The notes under the pieces: generated by a model
Seen by the model: only the letters and a program-made list of their open reading frames with translations
Database searches by the model: none
What the model was told of the DNA's origin: nothing
Source: Desulfolinea sp050305405
Lineage (GTDB): Bacteria > Chloroflexota > Anaerolineae > Anaerolineales > Villigracilaceae
NCBI GenBank assembly: GCA_050305405.1
Contig: JBNLFG010000019.1
Location: 1 to 64,000, forward strand
DNA: 64,000 nucleotides
Reading direction: 5' to 3'
Translations under genes and position numbers: made by a program
In this document: piece after piece, positions 53,342-60,198 of the stretch
How positions within the stretch are numbered: the stretch's first letter is position 1
How the letters are laid out: each line of letters begins with the position of its first letter

Positions 53342-53370
53342 AAGCGCCTGTTGCCTGCCAGCGGGCGCTT
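53342..53370 (+). terminator. Second terminator before the xis-like gene
   Basis: AAGCGCC (53342-53348) and GGCGCTT (53364-53370) with TTTGTTTT after. It would insulate the element's first gene from tRNA-Asp read-through. Confidence 0.6.
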
Positions 53371-53396
53371 TTTGTTTTAACTTGAAGGAGGATGTT

Positions 53397-53642
53397 ATGA
53401 AAGATGATGCGTTTCACACAAAGAAGCAAAGGCTCGTGAACTCACTGGAGTTCCAGTTTTTGTCGGTCAAGGAGGTTGCCATCATTCTGGCAACAACATC
53501 GAAGACCGTTCGAGATTTTATCAATCAAGGAAAATTGCGTGCTTTTCAGGTGGGCGGTTCAAATCGTTTGACGCGGATCAGTGTGAAGGATCTAGAAAAG
53601 TTCATCGACGAAAACATGATTGAAAAAGACCAAACTGAATAG
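53397..53642 (+). CDS. Excisionase-family HTH DNA-binding protein
   Basis: 81 residues. 'FLSVKEVAIILATTSKTVRD' then 'FINQGKLRAFQVGGSNR' is the winged-helix MerR/excisionase fold, as in Xis proteins and recombination directionality factors. AAGGAGG precedes the ATG at 53397. As the first gene after the tRNA it fits an Xis that works with the integrase at 61609. A role as transcription regulator of the element is the alternative. Confidence 0.8.
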   Translation: MKDDAFHTKKQRLVNSLEFQFLSVKEVAIILATTSKTVRDFINQGKLRAFQVGGSNRLTRISVKDLEKFIDENMIEKDQTE

Positions 53643-53663
53643 CGCTAATTGAAAGGAACTACT

Positions 53664-54119
53664 ATGCGTTCATCTCCTTTGCTATTTGTTTTGCTAACCA
53701 TTCTTGTTGCTGCTGCACTCTTTCTCGGTAATAGCGATCCCATCAACACCGCCACTGCCCATGCAGAAGCTAGTGATGTGCTGGCCGAAATCCCGGCCGG
53801 TGCCTGGCTGGCAGACAAGCTACTCAGCACACTCTTTTCTATTGTGCTCTCCGGCATCGTCTTGAGTATCGCAGGCTTTATCACTGTCCAGCTACGCAAT
53901 TGGTGGCCAGATCGTCAATATCAACAGCGTAATTGGAAGAGTGGTCCCAACGCGTACTGGCAGCAAAGCCAGCCTAAAACTCCAAAGCCCATCTCCCCAG
54001 AAAAGATGATGCAGATGGCGCTACTTCAGCGCCTGCTTCCTCCGGCGCAATCATCGCCAACACAGATGCCCATGATCGTCTCCCAGCCCACGGACGACGA
54101 ACCGGATCTGCGCTTCTAA
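53664..54119 (+). CDS. Element membrane protein, unknown function
   Basis: 151 residues. N-terminal hydrophobic segment (4-22), a second membrane helix (about 55-78), then a basic and aromatic stretch and a Pro/Gln-rich cytoplasmic or external tail. Not recognised. The start at 53664 follows GAAAGGAAC. It is 4 bases before a lipoprotein gene and 1 kb before the FtsK-like gene, so it may belong to a transfer apparatus. Confidence 0.6.
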   Translation: MRSSPLLFVLLTILVAAALFLGNSDPINTATAHAEASDVLAEIPAGAWLADKLLSTLFSIVLSGIVLSIAGFITVQLRNWWPDRQYQQRNWKSGPNAYWQQSQPKTPKPISPEKMMQMALLQRLLPPAQSSPTQMPMIVSQPTDDEPDLRF

Positions 54120-54123
54120 CCTC

Positions 54124-55086
54124 ATGAAGAAACTCATTCCCTTCTTCTTTGCTTTTCTGGTCAGCGCCTGCGGTTACGCCCCCGAAACACTGCCCACAGC
54201 CACACCTGTGCCGCAGGAAAGCAGTGTCGATCTCGCCGCCACCATGCTCTACGATCAGCTCGCTGCAAACGCCACAGAACAAGCGATCCAGCAAGCCCAG
54301 CTCCAACGCGAAGCGGCCATGAGCGCCACAGCCATTGCTATTGATGCCACAGCTACCTTTCACGCTCAGTCCACGCAGGCAGCTCGTGAAGCTGCCATCG
54401 CAACTGCTACCCACCAAGCCTATCTCATTGAAGCCACGGCGTCTAAAGAAGCCTGGAGTATCGCTGCTACTGCCACAGAACGTTCTGTGGGCTGGACTGC
54501 TACCGCAGATGCAGAACGCCACGCACTGGAGATCCAAGCTCAGATCACCCAACAAGCCGCGGATGCAATCCGCCTGGAAGGGGAATCTGCCCAGATTGTC
54601 CTGGCCGTGGAACGACAACGAATCAAGAACAAAGCCGATGCGATCTTGCCCTGGGCTTTGGTTGTCGCGACATTCGCAATTGTGAGTGTGTCGGTATATG
54701 CGGCATCGAAATACCGTGAAGCTAAACGCAACCCGGACGGCACCTATAACCTGCCGCTGCTGCGTTCACGCAGTGGCTGGACGGTCGTACGTCCTGACTT
54801 GCTACCAGTAGGTGCAGCTGTGATCGACGCCGAAGACGGCAGCGTGGTCTATCAGACCCATGAAGACGTAGTACTGCAATCGGAGACCACACGCCGTGCG
54901 CAAGCCGTAGACGCCTTGCGTGCTTTGCCGCCCGGACGAGAAAAACAAGCGATGCAGATCACAGCAGGCGCTTTTAGTCAGCCTGCTCAAGACGCCGAGA
55001 TCGAGATCCTGCCACCGGAGAACCTGCCGCGTCTTGGCCCGGTTCTGGATGAACTGGAAGGCCAAATCCTCGAAGACAAGGAGTAA
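54124..55086 (+). CDS. Element lipoprotein with coiled-coil and membrane helix
   Basis: 320 residues. Lipobox 'FLVSAC' at about 12-17. Residues 35-180 are Ala/Thr/Gln/Glu-rich and likely a long helix or coiled coil. A membrane helix follows at about 178-198 ('ILPWALVVATFAIVSVSVYA'), then a soluble C-terminal domain of 120 residues. Lipid anchor outside, helix through the membrane and an internal domain suggest a protein linking surface and cytoplasm. It is 3 bases before the FtsK-like gene. Not recognised. Confidence 0.62.
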   Translation: MKKLIPFFFAFLVSACGYAPETLPTATPVPQESSVDLAATMLYDQLAANATEQAIQQAQLQREAAMSATAIAIDATATFHAQSTQAAREAAIATATHQAYLIEATASKEAWSIAATATERSVGWTATADAERHALEIQAQITQQAADAIRLEGESAQIVLAVERQRIKNKADAILPWALVVATFAIVSVSVYAASKYREAKRNPDGTYNLPLLRSRSGWTVVRPDLLPVGAAVIDAEDGSVVYQTHEDVVLQSETTRRAQAVDALRALPPGREKQAMQITAGAFSQPAQDAEIEILPPENLPRLGPVLDELEGQILEDKE

Positions 55087-55089
55087 TGC

Positions 55090-56535
55090 ATGCTTGAAAA
55101 AGAACTCAGCTTTGCTGAACTACAGAAATACCTCCCTGCGGCTGAACGTGCCAAACGAGTTATCGTGCATGAGTTGGTCTCAGAACTGCAGTTGCAAGCC
55201 CCAAGTCGTTTCTTGTTGGCATCCCGTCATGGAATTGTCTGGCTGATCGCTGTAATGAACCCGCTTGCTTTGGGCGCCAGTATTCGCAAATACGACAATC
55301 CGGAAGTCGCTCACCAGATCGGTCTTGCGCTTGGCGGAAAACCGTTTTTCACTGCGAACAAAACCGGCTTGCGTTACGGAATTCCCTTGACTCCAAAGCC
55401 GCAACTCCCCACGACGATTCCCTTCCCTGGTTTCTTTGAAGAACGCGATGTTTTCCGCTTTGGACAGACCCTGCAAGGAGAAGTGACTCTTTCCGCCAGC
55501 CAGATGAAAAACGTCCTGATCGGTGCAGCGCAGGGCAGCGGCAAGAGCACCTTGTTTCACTCGCTAGTGCATCAAATGCGCTGTTTCGGTTGGCAGCTCT
55601 ATCTGGCAGACCCCCAACTGCATACCTTCAATCCGGATGTCTGGGACCCGATCGCCGCTTTCCCTGTCGCAGGTAAAGAAGATGACGTTCTGGCGATCAT
55701 CGAGCGTATTCGAGCAGAGATCGAACATCGCATGGCGCTCTTTCGTGAGATCGCGAACGGTGGCATCCCCCCAAAGGACATTGACGCCTACAACGCCATC
55801 GCTACGGATACCCTGTCCCGGCTCGGTTTCCTGATCGACGAAGCCAACACCTTCCTCGGTAACAAAGAAGTTTTCGCCGGTATCGCAGACCTGCTGCGCC
55901 AGGGACGGAAATGGGGCTTGCATATCGTTCTGGCCGGGCATGAATGGCACAAGAAGGACGTTCCAAGCCAAGTCAATGACATGCTCCAGACACGCATCGC
56001 TTTATCTGTCCCGGACGAATTCAGCGGCGGCGTGGTTCTGCGCAACTCGCGCTGGGGCAAGTGGGTCATGGATCAACCTGCCGGGCGCGGCATTCTCAAG
56101 ACCCAGGGGAAATTCCTGGCTACCCAGTTCTACTTGGTCAGCGAAGAACAACAGATGGAGTGGCTCAGTTCTCTAAAAGTGCCGGGACCGCTCACGGATG
56201 CTGAGACCGCCTATGTTCTTTATGCCTTGCAGGAACAGAGCGGTGAGTTCAACTTCAGGAAGATTGCGGCTGCCTTTGACACACTTAGTGATTGGCAGGC
56301 CAGGATGCTAGCAGAAAAATGGGAGCGGCGTGGTTGGCTTGAGCGTGGCCGGGATGCCGTTTCTTCTCGTATTGTGAGCAATAAATTAATTGAACTAGCC
56401 GGATTAACTCCGAAAAACACAGCGTTTGGCCACACAGGCGCACAGGCATCACAGGGCCACACAGGCACAAAAATCTCTCTCACAGGGGCCACACAGGGGT
56501 CTCACAGGCTCTCACAGGCCACACACACAACTTAA
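55090..56535 (+). CDS. FtsK/SpoIIIE-type DNA translocase (TraB-like)
   Basis: 481 residues. Walker A 'GAAQGSGKST' at 145-154, Walker B 'LGFLIDEAN' near 244-252 and 'GRKWGLHIVLAGHEW' near 272-286 match the FtsK motor domain. There is no long N-terminal membrane region, though a hydrophobic stretch is present near 47-62. A winged-helix-like segment lies at about 370-435 ('FRKIAAAFDTLSDWQARMLA'). In AICE elements such a motor (TraB) moves double-stranded DNA between cells. The last 35 codons are made of CACAGG repeats. Confidence 0.8.
   Translation: MLEKELSFAELQKYLPAAERAKRVIVHELVSELQLQAPSRFLLASRHGIVWLIAVMNPLALGASIRKYDNPEVAHQIGLALGGKPFFTANKTGLRYGIPLTPKPQLPTTIPFPGFFEERDVFRFGQTLQGEVTLSASQMKNVLIGAAQGSGKSTLFHSLVHQMRCFGWQLYLADPQLHTFNPDVWDPIAAFPVAGKEDDVLAIIERIRAEIEHRMALFREIANGGIPPKDIDAYNAIATDTLSRLGFLIDEANTFLGNKEVFAGIADLLRQGRKWGLHIVLAGHEWHKKDVPSQVNDMLQTRIALSVPDEFSGGVVLRNSRWGKWVMDQPAGRGILKTQGKFLATQFYLVSEEQQMEWLSSLKVPGPLTDAETAYVLYALQEQSGEFNFRKIAAAFDTLSDWQARMLAEKWERRGWLERGRDAVSSRIVSNKLIELAGLTPKNTAFGHTGAQASQGHTGTKISLTGATQGSHRLSQATHTT
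56433..56518 (+). repeat. Eight phased CACAGG repeats at the translocase 3' end
   Basis: CACAGG starts at 56433, 56441, 56450, 56460, 56481, 56492, 56503 and 56513. Steps are 8-11 bases with one double step of 21, close to one helical turn. They lie just upstream of parM and at the end of the translocase gene. Candidate centromere (parC) for ParR, or a TraB recognition array (clt). Confidence 0.75.
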
Positions 56536-56549
56536 TCAAGGAGATCAAT

Positions 56550-57551
56550 ATGACCACAAAAAAAGATGAAACGACGCTGTTGGGCTTTGACATCGGAATG
56601 GGTGCGATCAAGATTTATAACAAACAAGGTGGCTTGCAGCTTCCATCTCAGGTTTCACTCAATAGGGCCGAAAAAGTAGCTCGCATGGTTGGCTTACGCA
56701 GCCAGAAAACACCGCTACATATCCAGACAGGCCATGGCTCTTTCTACGTTGGCGTAGGTGCGCATGATTGGGGCAGGCCGGTGGAGAATCTGGACTACGA
56801 CCGCCTGATCGGTGCGCCGGAGATGCGCGCTTTGTTCAATGCGACCTTGACAGAATTTATTCAGAAGTATGGTCCATTCTATCGTCCACTCACAGTGGTT
56901 GCAGGGATGCCACTGGAACCGCTAAGTGGCCCTGAGGCTAAAGCCAACGTCAAGGCAGTCCGCAAGTGGATGGAAGGGACACATGAGTGGCGAGCAGATG
57001 ACCAGTCTCAGCGTGTTGAGATCAAGCAAGCAATCGTAACCAGTCAACCTGTAGGTGCGCTTTTTGACTACCTTCTCGATGAAGAAGGCAAGTTCATCAA
57101 GGAACGCAAAAGCGCCTTTAAGCAGGAAGTTGGGATCATTTCAGTAGGCTTCAATACAGTGGAACTGTTGGTCGTGCGTGACAAACAGCCCGTTCAACGC
57201 TTCACGGCTGGCACCACTGCCGGAGTGCGCCGTTTGCTAGAGATTGTAAATAGCGACCGTCTCTACTCACTGGGTGAGCTGGACAGTCAACTGCGACGTG
57301 GCACGTTGGACGTGAAGGATGCCTTGCCGATCTGGGAGCGGGAAGTGACGGGTGTGATCGACAAGCATTGGGGCGATGCCTGGAAGCGTTTTGCGAAAGT
57401 GCTCTTGGTGGGCGGTGGTGCAACTTTGCTGAAGAACACATTGCCCTATCGTTTCAACGGTAAAGCCTTTGTCCCACAGGACCCGGTACTGTCGATCGCC
57501 CGCGGACTCTACAAGTTGGGCAAACAGATCGAAAACCGTAAACGGAAATAG
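56550..57551 (+). CDS. parM: ParM-like actin-fold segregation ATPase
   Basis: 333 residues. 'LLGFDIGMGAIKIYNKQGG' is the actin-fold phosphate 1 loop, 'IISVGFNTVELLVV' phosphate 2, and 'VLLVGGGATLLKNTLPYRF' the adenosine motif. ParM filaments push plasmid copies apart. AAGGAG precedes the ATG. The small basic/acidic gene one base downstream is its likely ParR partner. Confidence 0.85.
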   Translation: MTTKKDETTLLGFDIGMGAIKIYNKQGGLQLPSQVSLNRAEKVARMVGLRSQKTPLHIQTGHGSFYVGVGAHDWGRPVENLDYDRLIGAPEMRALFNATLTEFIQKYGPFYRPLTVVAGMPLEPLSGPEAKANVKAVRKWMEGTHEWRADDQSQRVEIKQAIVTSQPVGALFDYLLDEEGKFIKERKSAFKQEVGIISVGFNTVELLVVRDKQPVQRFTAGTTAGVRRLLEIVNSDRLYSLGELDSQLRRGTLDVKDALPIWEREVTGVIDKHWGDAWKRFAKVLLVGGGATLLKNTLPYRFNGKAFVPQDPVLSIARGLYKLGKQIENRKRK

Positions 57552-57552
57552 T

Positions 57553-57792
57553 ATGCCTCGCGGACGCAAGCCTAAAGCCGGTGTGCGGCACAAATATGAC
57601 ATCCGGCTTTATCTCTGGGAAGGCGAAGATGACGATCTGATCGCTTTTTTTGAAAGTATCCCTGAGCGTCAAAGACCTGCCGGATTGAAATTAGCCCTGC
57701 GTAGTGGTCGTGCGCTGATGGATTTACAGTCCACCGACCTTGAAGAAGATGATGATGACCTTGATTTTGATCTGGACGACTTTATTTCATGA
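57553..57792 (+). CDS. parR: ParR-like small DNA-binding protein
   Basis: 79 residues. Basic N-terminus ('MPRGRKPKAGVRHKYDIRLY'), a short helix pair ('LIAFFESIPERQRPAGLKLA') and a strongly acidic tail. Size, position right after parM and charge pattern fit ParR, which binds the centromere and caps ParM filaments; a ribbon-helix-helix fold is inferred. The start at 57553 is one base after the parM stop; a longer frame from 57469 overlaps parM. Confidence 0.65.
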   Translation: MPRGRKPKAGVRHKYDIRLYLWEGEDDDLIAFFESIPERQRPAGLKLALRSGRALMDLQSTDLEEDDDDLDFDLDDFIS

Positions 57793-57799
57793 ATCTTAT

Positions 57800-57845
57800 T
57801 TATTGTCGGACAAAAATTCAAAACTTATTTTTTGTCCGACAATAA
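57800..57845. promoter_or_regulatory. Perfect 17-bp inverted repeat upstream of the rep gene
   Basis: TTATTGTCGGACAAAAA (57800-57816) and its exact complement at 57829-57845 are separated by 12 AT-rich bases. It ends 25 bases before the rep ATG, so it is a likely operator for rep autoregulation or an origin element. A terminator for parR is an alternative, but there is no G+C-rich stem next to a T tail. Confidence 0.65.
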
Positions 57846-57870
57846 TTCATCCACCCACAGGATTTTAGAT

Positions 57871-59940
57871 ATGGAAGTTAATCAAGCATGGCAGACCGTT
57901 CTCGGGCAACTCCAAAAAGAGATGAATCGGGGGAATTACGACACATGGGTTCGAGACACCAAACAGATTTCATACGAAGACGGATTGTTAACAATCGGTG
58001 TGCGTAACGCCGATGCTCGTGACTGGTTGGAAAGCCGTCTGAGCAGCACTGTTTCGCGTCTATTGATCGGGATCATGAATCGGACCGTTGATGTAGTCTT
58101 TGTTGTTGATTGGCAGGAGTCAGACGGCGACTCCCTGGGCGAGGATGAAGACGAGCAGGTTGGGGGAGAACCCTTTTCGGTACAGAGCGCCGAGGTAGAA
58201 ACTGAAGAAGATGACAGTACGGCAGGGGACATCATCGAGGCTGTTTCACTGGACATCAATCTGATGGATGATTTTTATTTGCACGATAAAGTCGTCGCCA
58301 TTACTCGCTACATTTCAGAGCGTCTATCGGCTGAAACAGGCGCAAAGGCTGCTTGGCTTTATCCAGCCTTTATCCAAGCCTTTTTTGAAGCAGGGGTACA
58401 CAACCAATCAGGGGTGCCAAGATCGCTGCGAGCTGTTGGTTCAACATCGCCTCAACAATGGTCGATCTTTTCGCATGGTGCATACTGGCGTGTATTGAAA
58501 TCAGAGTTGCCTAAACTGCGCGGCATCCTGGAGAAAGTGGAGCGTCCGAAAGGTGAACGCTACGAAACCTACCGCCGGGGAAACCGCACCTTTAAACGCC
58601 GCCTACCAACACGTTATCGACTTTACTTTACGCCTCGTATGGCAAAGCTAGATGTAGCATGGGTCCACGTCAAACTTTCACAAGCTGAGAACGTTAAGGC
58701 TGGTCTTCGCGAAATTCTCAAGATGCCAAGCAAGCAGTTGAAGGATGCGCTTTTCCCGATTGGGTCCAATCTAAAATCTCTGGGAATCAACATCGAAGGT
58801 ATCGACAACATGCTTTTTGTCAGCGATATAATCCGGGCGCTTACCGGCGAGGAAGACGACTTGCCTGCTGAATTATCGGCACTGGCAGATAAAGTTCACC
58901 TAAAAATCATCAACCTGTGGGGAAAGATTATTTTGACTCACTATTTCATGTATCGTGTGATCCCACGCTACAACCTGACACCTCATCAGGCTTGGTTACT
59001 TGTGGTTGCTCGTGGGCGAGGGTATTTCAACTCCCAAACTGGCGAAATGCGACCGACGGCTACGTTTCAGGGTGGCTACGAGGAGATGGCCGCTCTCTGT
59101 GGCATGTATTCCTGGAAGGGCGTTGCCAAGTGGCTACGGGACATCCAAGAAAAAAGGGGAGGGGATTTAACCAAGCTAATGCGCGAAATCGCGGATGAAA
59201 AAGACCCCGGATATGGCAAGGTAGGCCAAATCCCACGCACGTTTTGGGTTCAGATTGACGACTATGATTTACCCCCGTTGGATTCAAATGGGAGTCACAT
59301 AGAGGATTCAAATGGGAGTCACGTAGAAGATTCAAATGGGAGTCACGTAGAGGATTCAAATGGGAGTCACGAAACCATTGGTAAAACGGCTCCTTCCTCT
59401 TTAATTAAATACTTAAAAACACCTTTAAATACTTCTAAACACCTAACAACACGCACCTCCGGCGCGAGTGGGGGTAGTAGTTCTTTATCTTTTGACGATT
59501 TTTCCTGGAACTGGGAAGTTTTACTGAACCTAAATCCGGGACTAAGAAAAGACGCTCGAAATCGCATCCGATCCACCAGCGACCCCGCCGCCCTGGTCTC
59601 CTGGTTGCTCTACGCGTACAGCCCGGAAGGGGAGGGGATTAAAAACCCATCGGTCTTCGCGCTCTCAAAACTGCAAGAAGATCCTGACAGTGTTGCTCCC
59701 CAAGCGTATCTGGCTCTTGCTGAACAAGGTCCCGCAGCGATTTGGATCAGACTGACCGAGCATCTTGACCAACTTGAAAGGTCTGGATACGTTTGGAGTC
59801 AAACCGATCACCCCGGCTGGTATCGTCTTTTTGGGAAAGTCAAAAAAGATCAGTTAATCGCCCTAAAACAACGTCTCTTCGATGAAAGGGATACAACGAG
59901 GTCGAAGAAAAAAAACGGGAAGGGGAGGACAATGACCTGA
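57871..59940 (+). CDS. Replication initiator with DnaA N-terminal-like domain
   Basis: 689 residues. Residues 1-75 match DnaA domain I ('WQTVLGQLQKEMNRGNYDTW' then 'LLTIGVRNADARDWLESRL'), which recruits helicase. An acidic linker follows (about 80-130). The middle part is basic ('RGNRTFKRRLPTRYRLYF') and probably binds DNA. Residues about 471-500 are four repeats of 'EDSNGSHV' coded by DNA iterons. No ATPase motif is seen, so it is not a full DnaA. The start at 57871 is preferred; a TTG at 57832 lies inside the inverted repeat. It ends in TGATG overlap with the next gene. Confidence 0.72.
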   Translation: MEVNQAWQTVLGQLQKEMNRGNYDTWVRDTKQISYEDGLLTIGVRNADARDWLESRLSSTVSRLLIGIMNRTVDVVFVVDWQESDGDSLGEDEDEQVGGEPFSVQSAEVETEEDDSTAGDIIEAVSLDINLMDDFYLHDKVVAITRYISERLSAETGAKAAWLYPAFIQAFFEAGVHNQSGVPRSLRAVGSTSPQQWSIFSHGAYWRVLKSELPKLRGILEKVERPKGERYETYRRGNRTFKRRLPTRYRLYFTPRMAKLDVAWVHVKLSQAENVKAGLREILKMPSKQLKDALFPIGSNLKSLGINIEGIDNMLFVSDIIRALTGEEDDLPAELSALADKVHLKIINLWGKIILTHYFMYRVIPRYNLTPHQAWLLVVARGRGYFNSQTGEMRPTATFQGGYEEMAALCGMYSWKGVAKWLRDIQEKRGGDLTKLMREIADEKDPGYGKVGQIPRTFWVQIDDYDLPPLDSNGSHIEDSNGSHVEDSNGSHVEDSNGSHETIGKTAPSSLIKYLKTPLNTSKHLTTRTSGASGGSSSLSFDDFSWNWEVLLNLNPGLRKDARNRIRSTSDPAALVSWLLYAYSPEGEGIKNPSVFALSKLQEDPDSVAPQAYLALAEQGPAAIWIRLTEHLDQLERSGYVWSQTDHPGWYRLFGKVKKDQLIALKQRLFDERDTTRSKKKNGKGRTMT
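59281..59376 (+). repeat. Four 24-bp tandem iterons inside the rep gene
   Basis: Copies start at 59281, 59305, 59329 and 59353. The 18-base core GATTCAAATGGGAGTCAC is identical in all four; the last six bases vary, and the fourth copy diverges after the core. An AT-rich stretch (about 59395-59450) follows directly. Iterons plus AT-rich region inside the initiator gene is the layout of the lambda origin in gene O. Confidence 0.88.
59395..59450 (+). other. AT-rich stretch beside the iterons (candidate DNA unwinding element)
   Basis: A run rich in A and T with TTAATTAAATAC and two TTTAAATAC-like or AAATACTT elements, 20 bases after the fourth iteron. It is in frame with the rep gene. The unwinding role is inferred from position. 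Confidence 0.5.
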
Positions 59941-60146
59941 TGTTTTTTAGATGGCTGTCAAACGACACGCACGCAATCTGGGTTCGTATGGCGTTGCACT
60001 GCGGCAGTGCCCTGGCAGATGGTGCCGATACGATCTTGCTTGGAGATAACGCGGCAAGAGATGTCTGGCAACACCTTTTTTACTTGCGAAAAACCCATCC
60101 GTCTTTTGCAAATAACCCCCTTGAAAATGCAAATAACCCCGTGTAA
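59940..60146 (+). CDS. Small hypothetical protein coupled to rep
   Basis: 68 residues, not recognised. The ATG overlaps the rep stop (TGATG), good evidence for translation by coupling. The N-terminus 'MFFRWLSNDTHAIWVRMALH' is aromatic; no membrane segment. The end of the gene contains two of the CAAATAACCC repeats, which code 'FANNPLENANNPV'. May be an accessory replication factor. Confidence 0.5.
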   Translation: MFFRWLSNDTHAIWVRMALHCGSALADGADTILLGDNAARDVWQHLFYLRKTHPSFANNPLENANNPV

Positions 60147-60187
60147 ATAACCCTATTAGAAGGGATTAAGAGCACGAGTTATTTGCG
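60107..60187. repeat. CAAATAACCC repeat cluster upstream of the replication-relaxation gene
   Basis: TGCAAATAACCCC at 60107-60119 and 60128-60140, a variant TGTAAATAACCCT at 60142-60154 and an inverted related copy GAGTTATTTGC at 60177-60187. They lie across the end of the small gene and the 52-base gap before the ATG at 60199. Likely operator or second iteron set. Confidence 0.65.
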
Positions 60188-60198
60188 AGTGAGAAAAA

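Noticed and set aside
53974..54618. Minus-strand open frame of 214 codons in the mobile element
   Set aside because: Cys/Gly/Arg-rich shadow across two plus-strand genes with good signals; no SD and no motif.
56433..56518. Simple slipped-strand microsatellite
   Set aside because: Copies of CACAGG are separated by different bases and hold near-helical spacing, which is not expected of a plain microsatellite, although slippage may have helped create it.
59281..59376. CRISPR-like array
   Set aside because: The four 24-bp units are direct tandem repeats without spacers and lie in frame in a coding gene, so an iteron array is the better reading. No cas genes are near.
57871..59940. Full-length DnaA initiator
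   Set aside because: Only the N-terminal domain resembles DnaA; no Walker A/B and no DnaA C-terminal HTH signature are seen.
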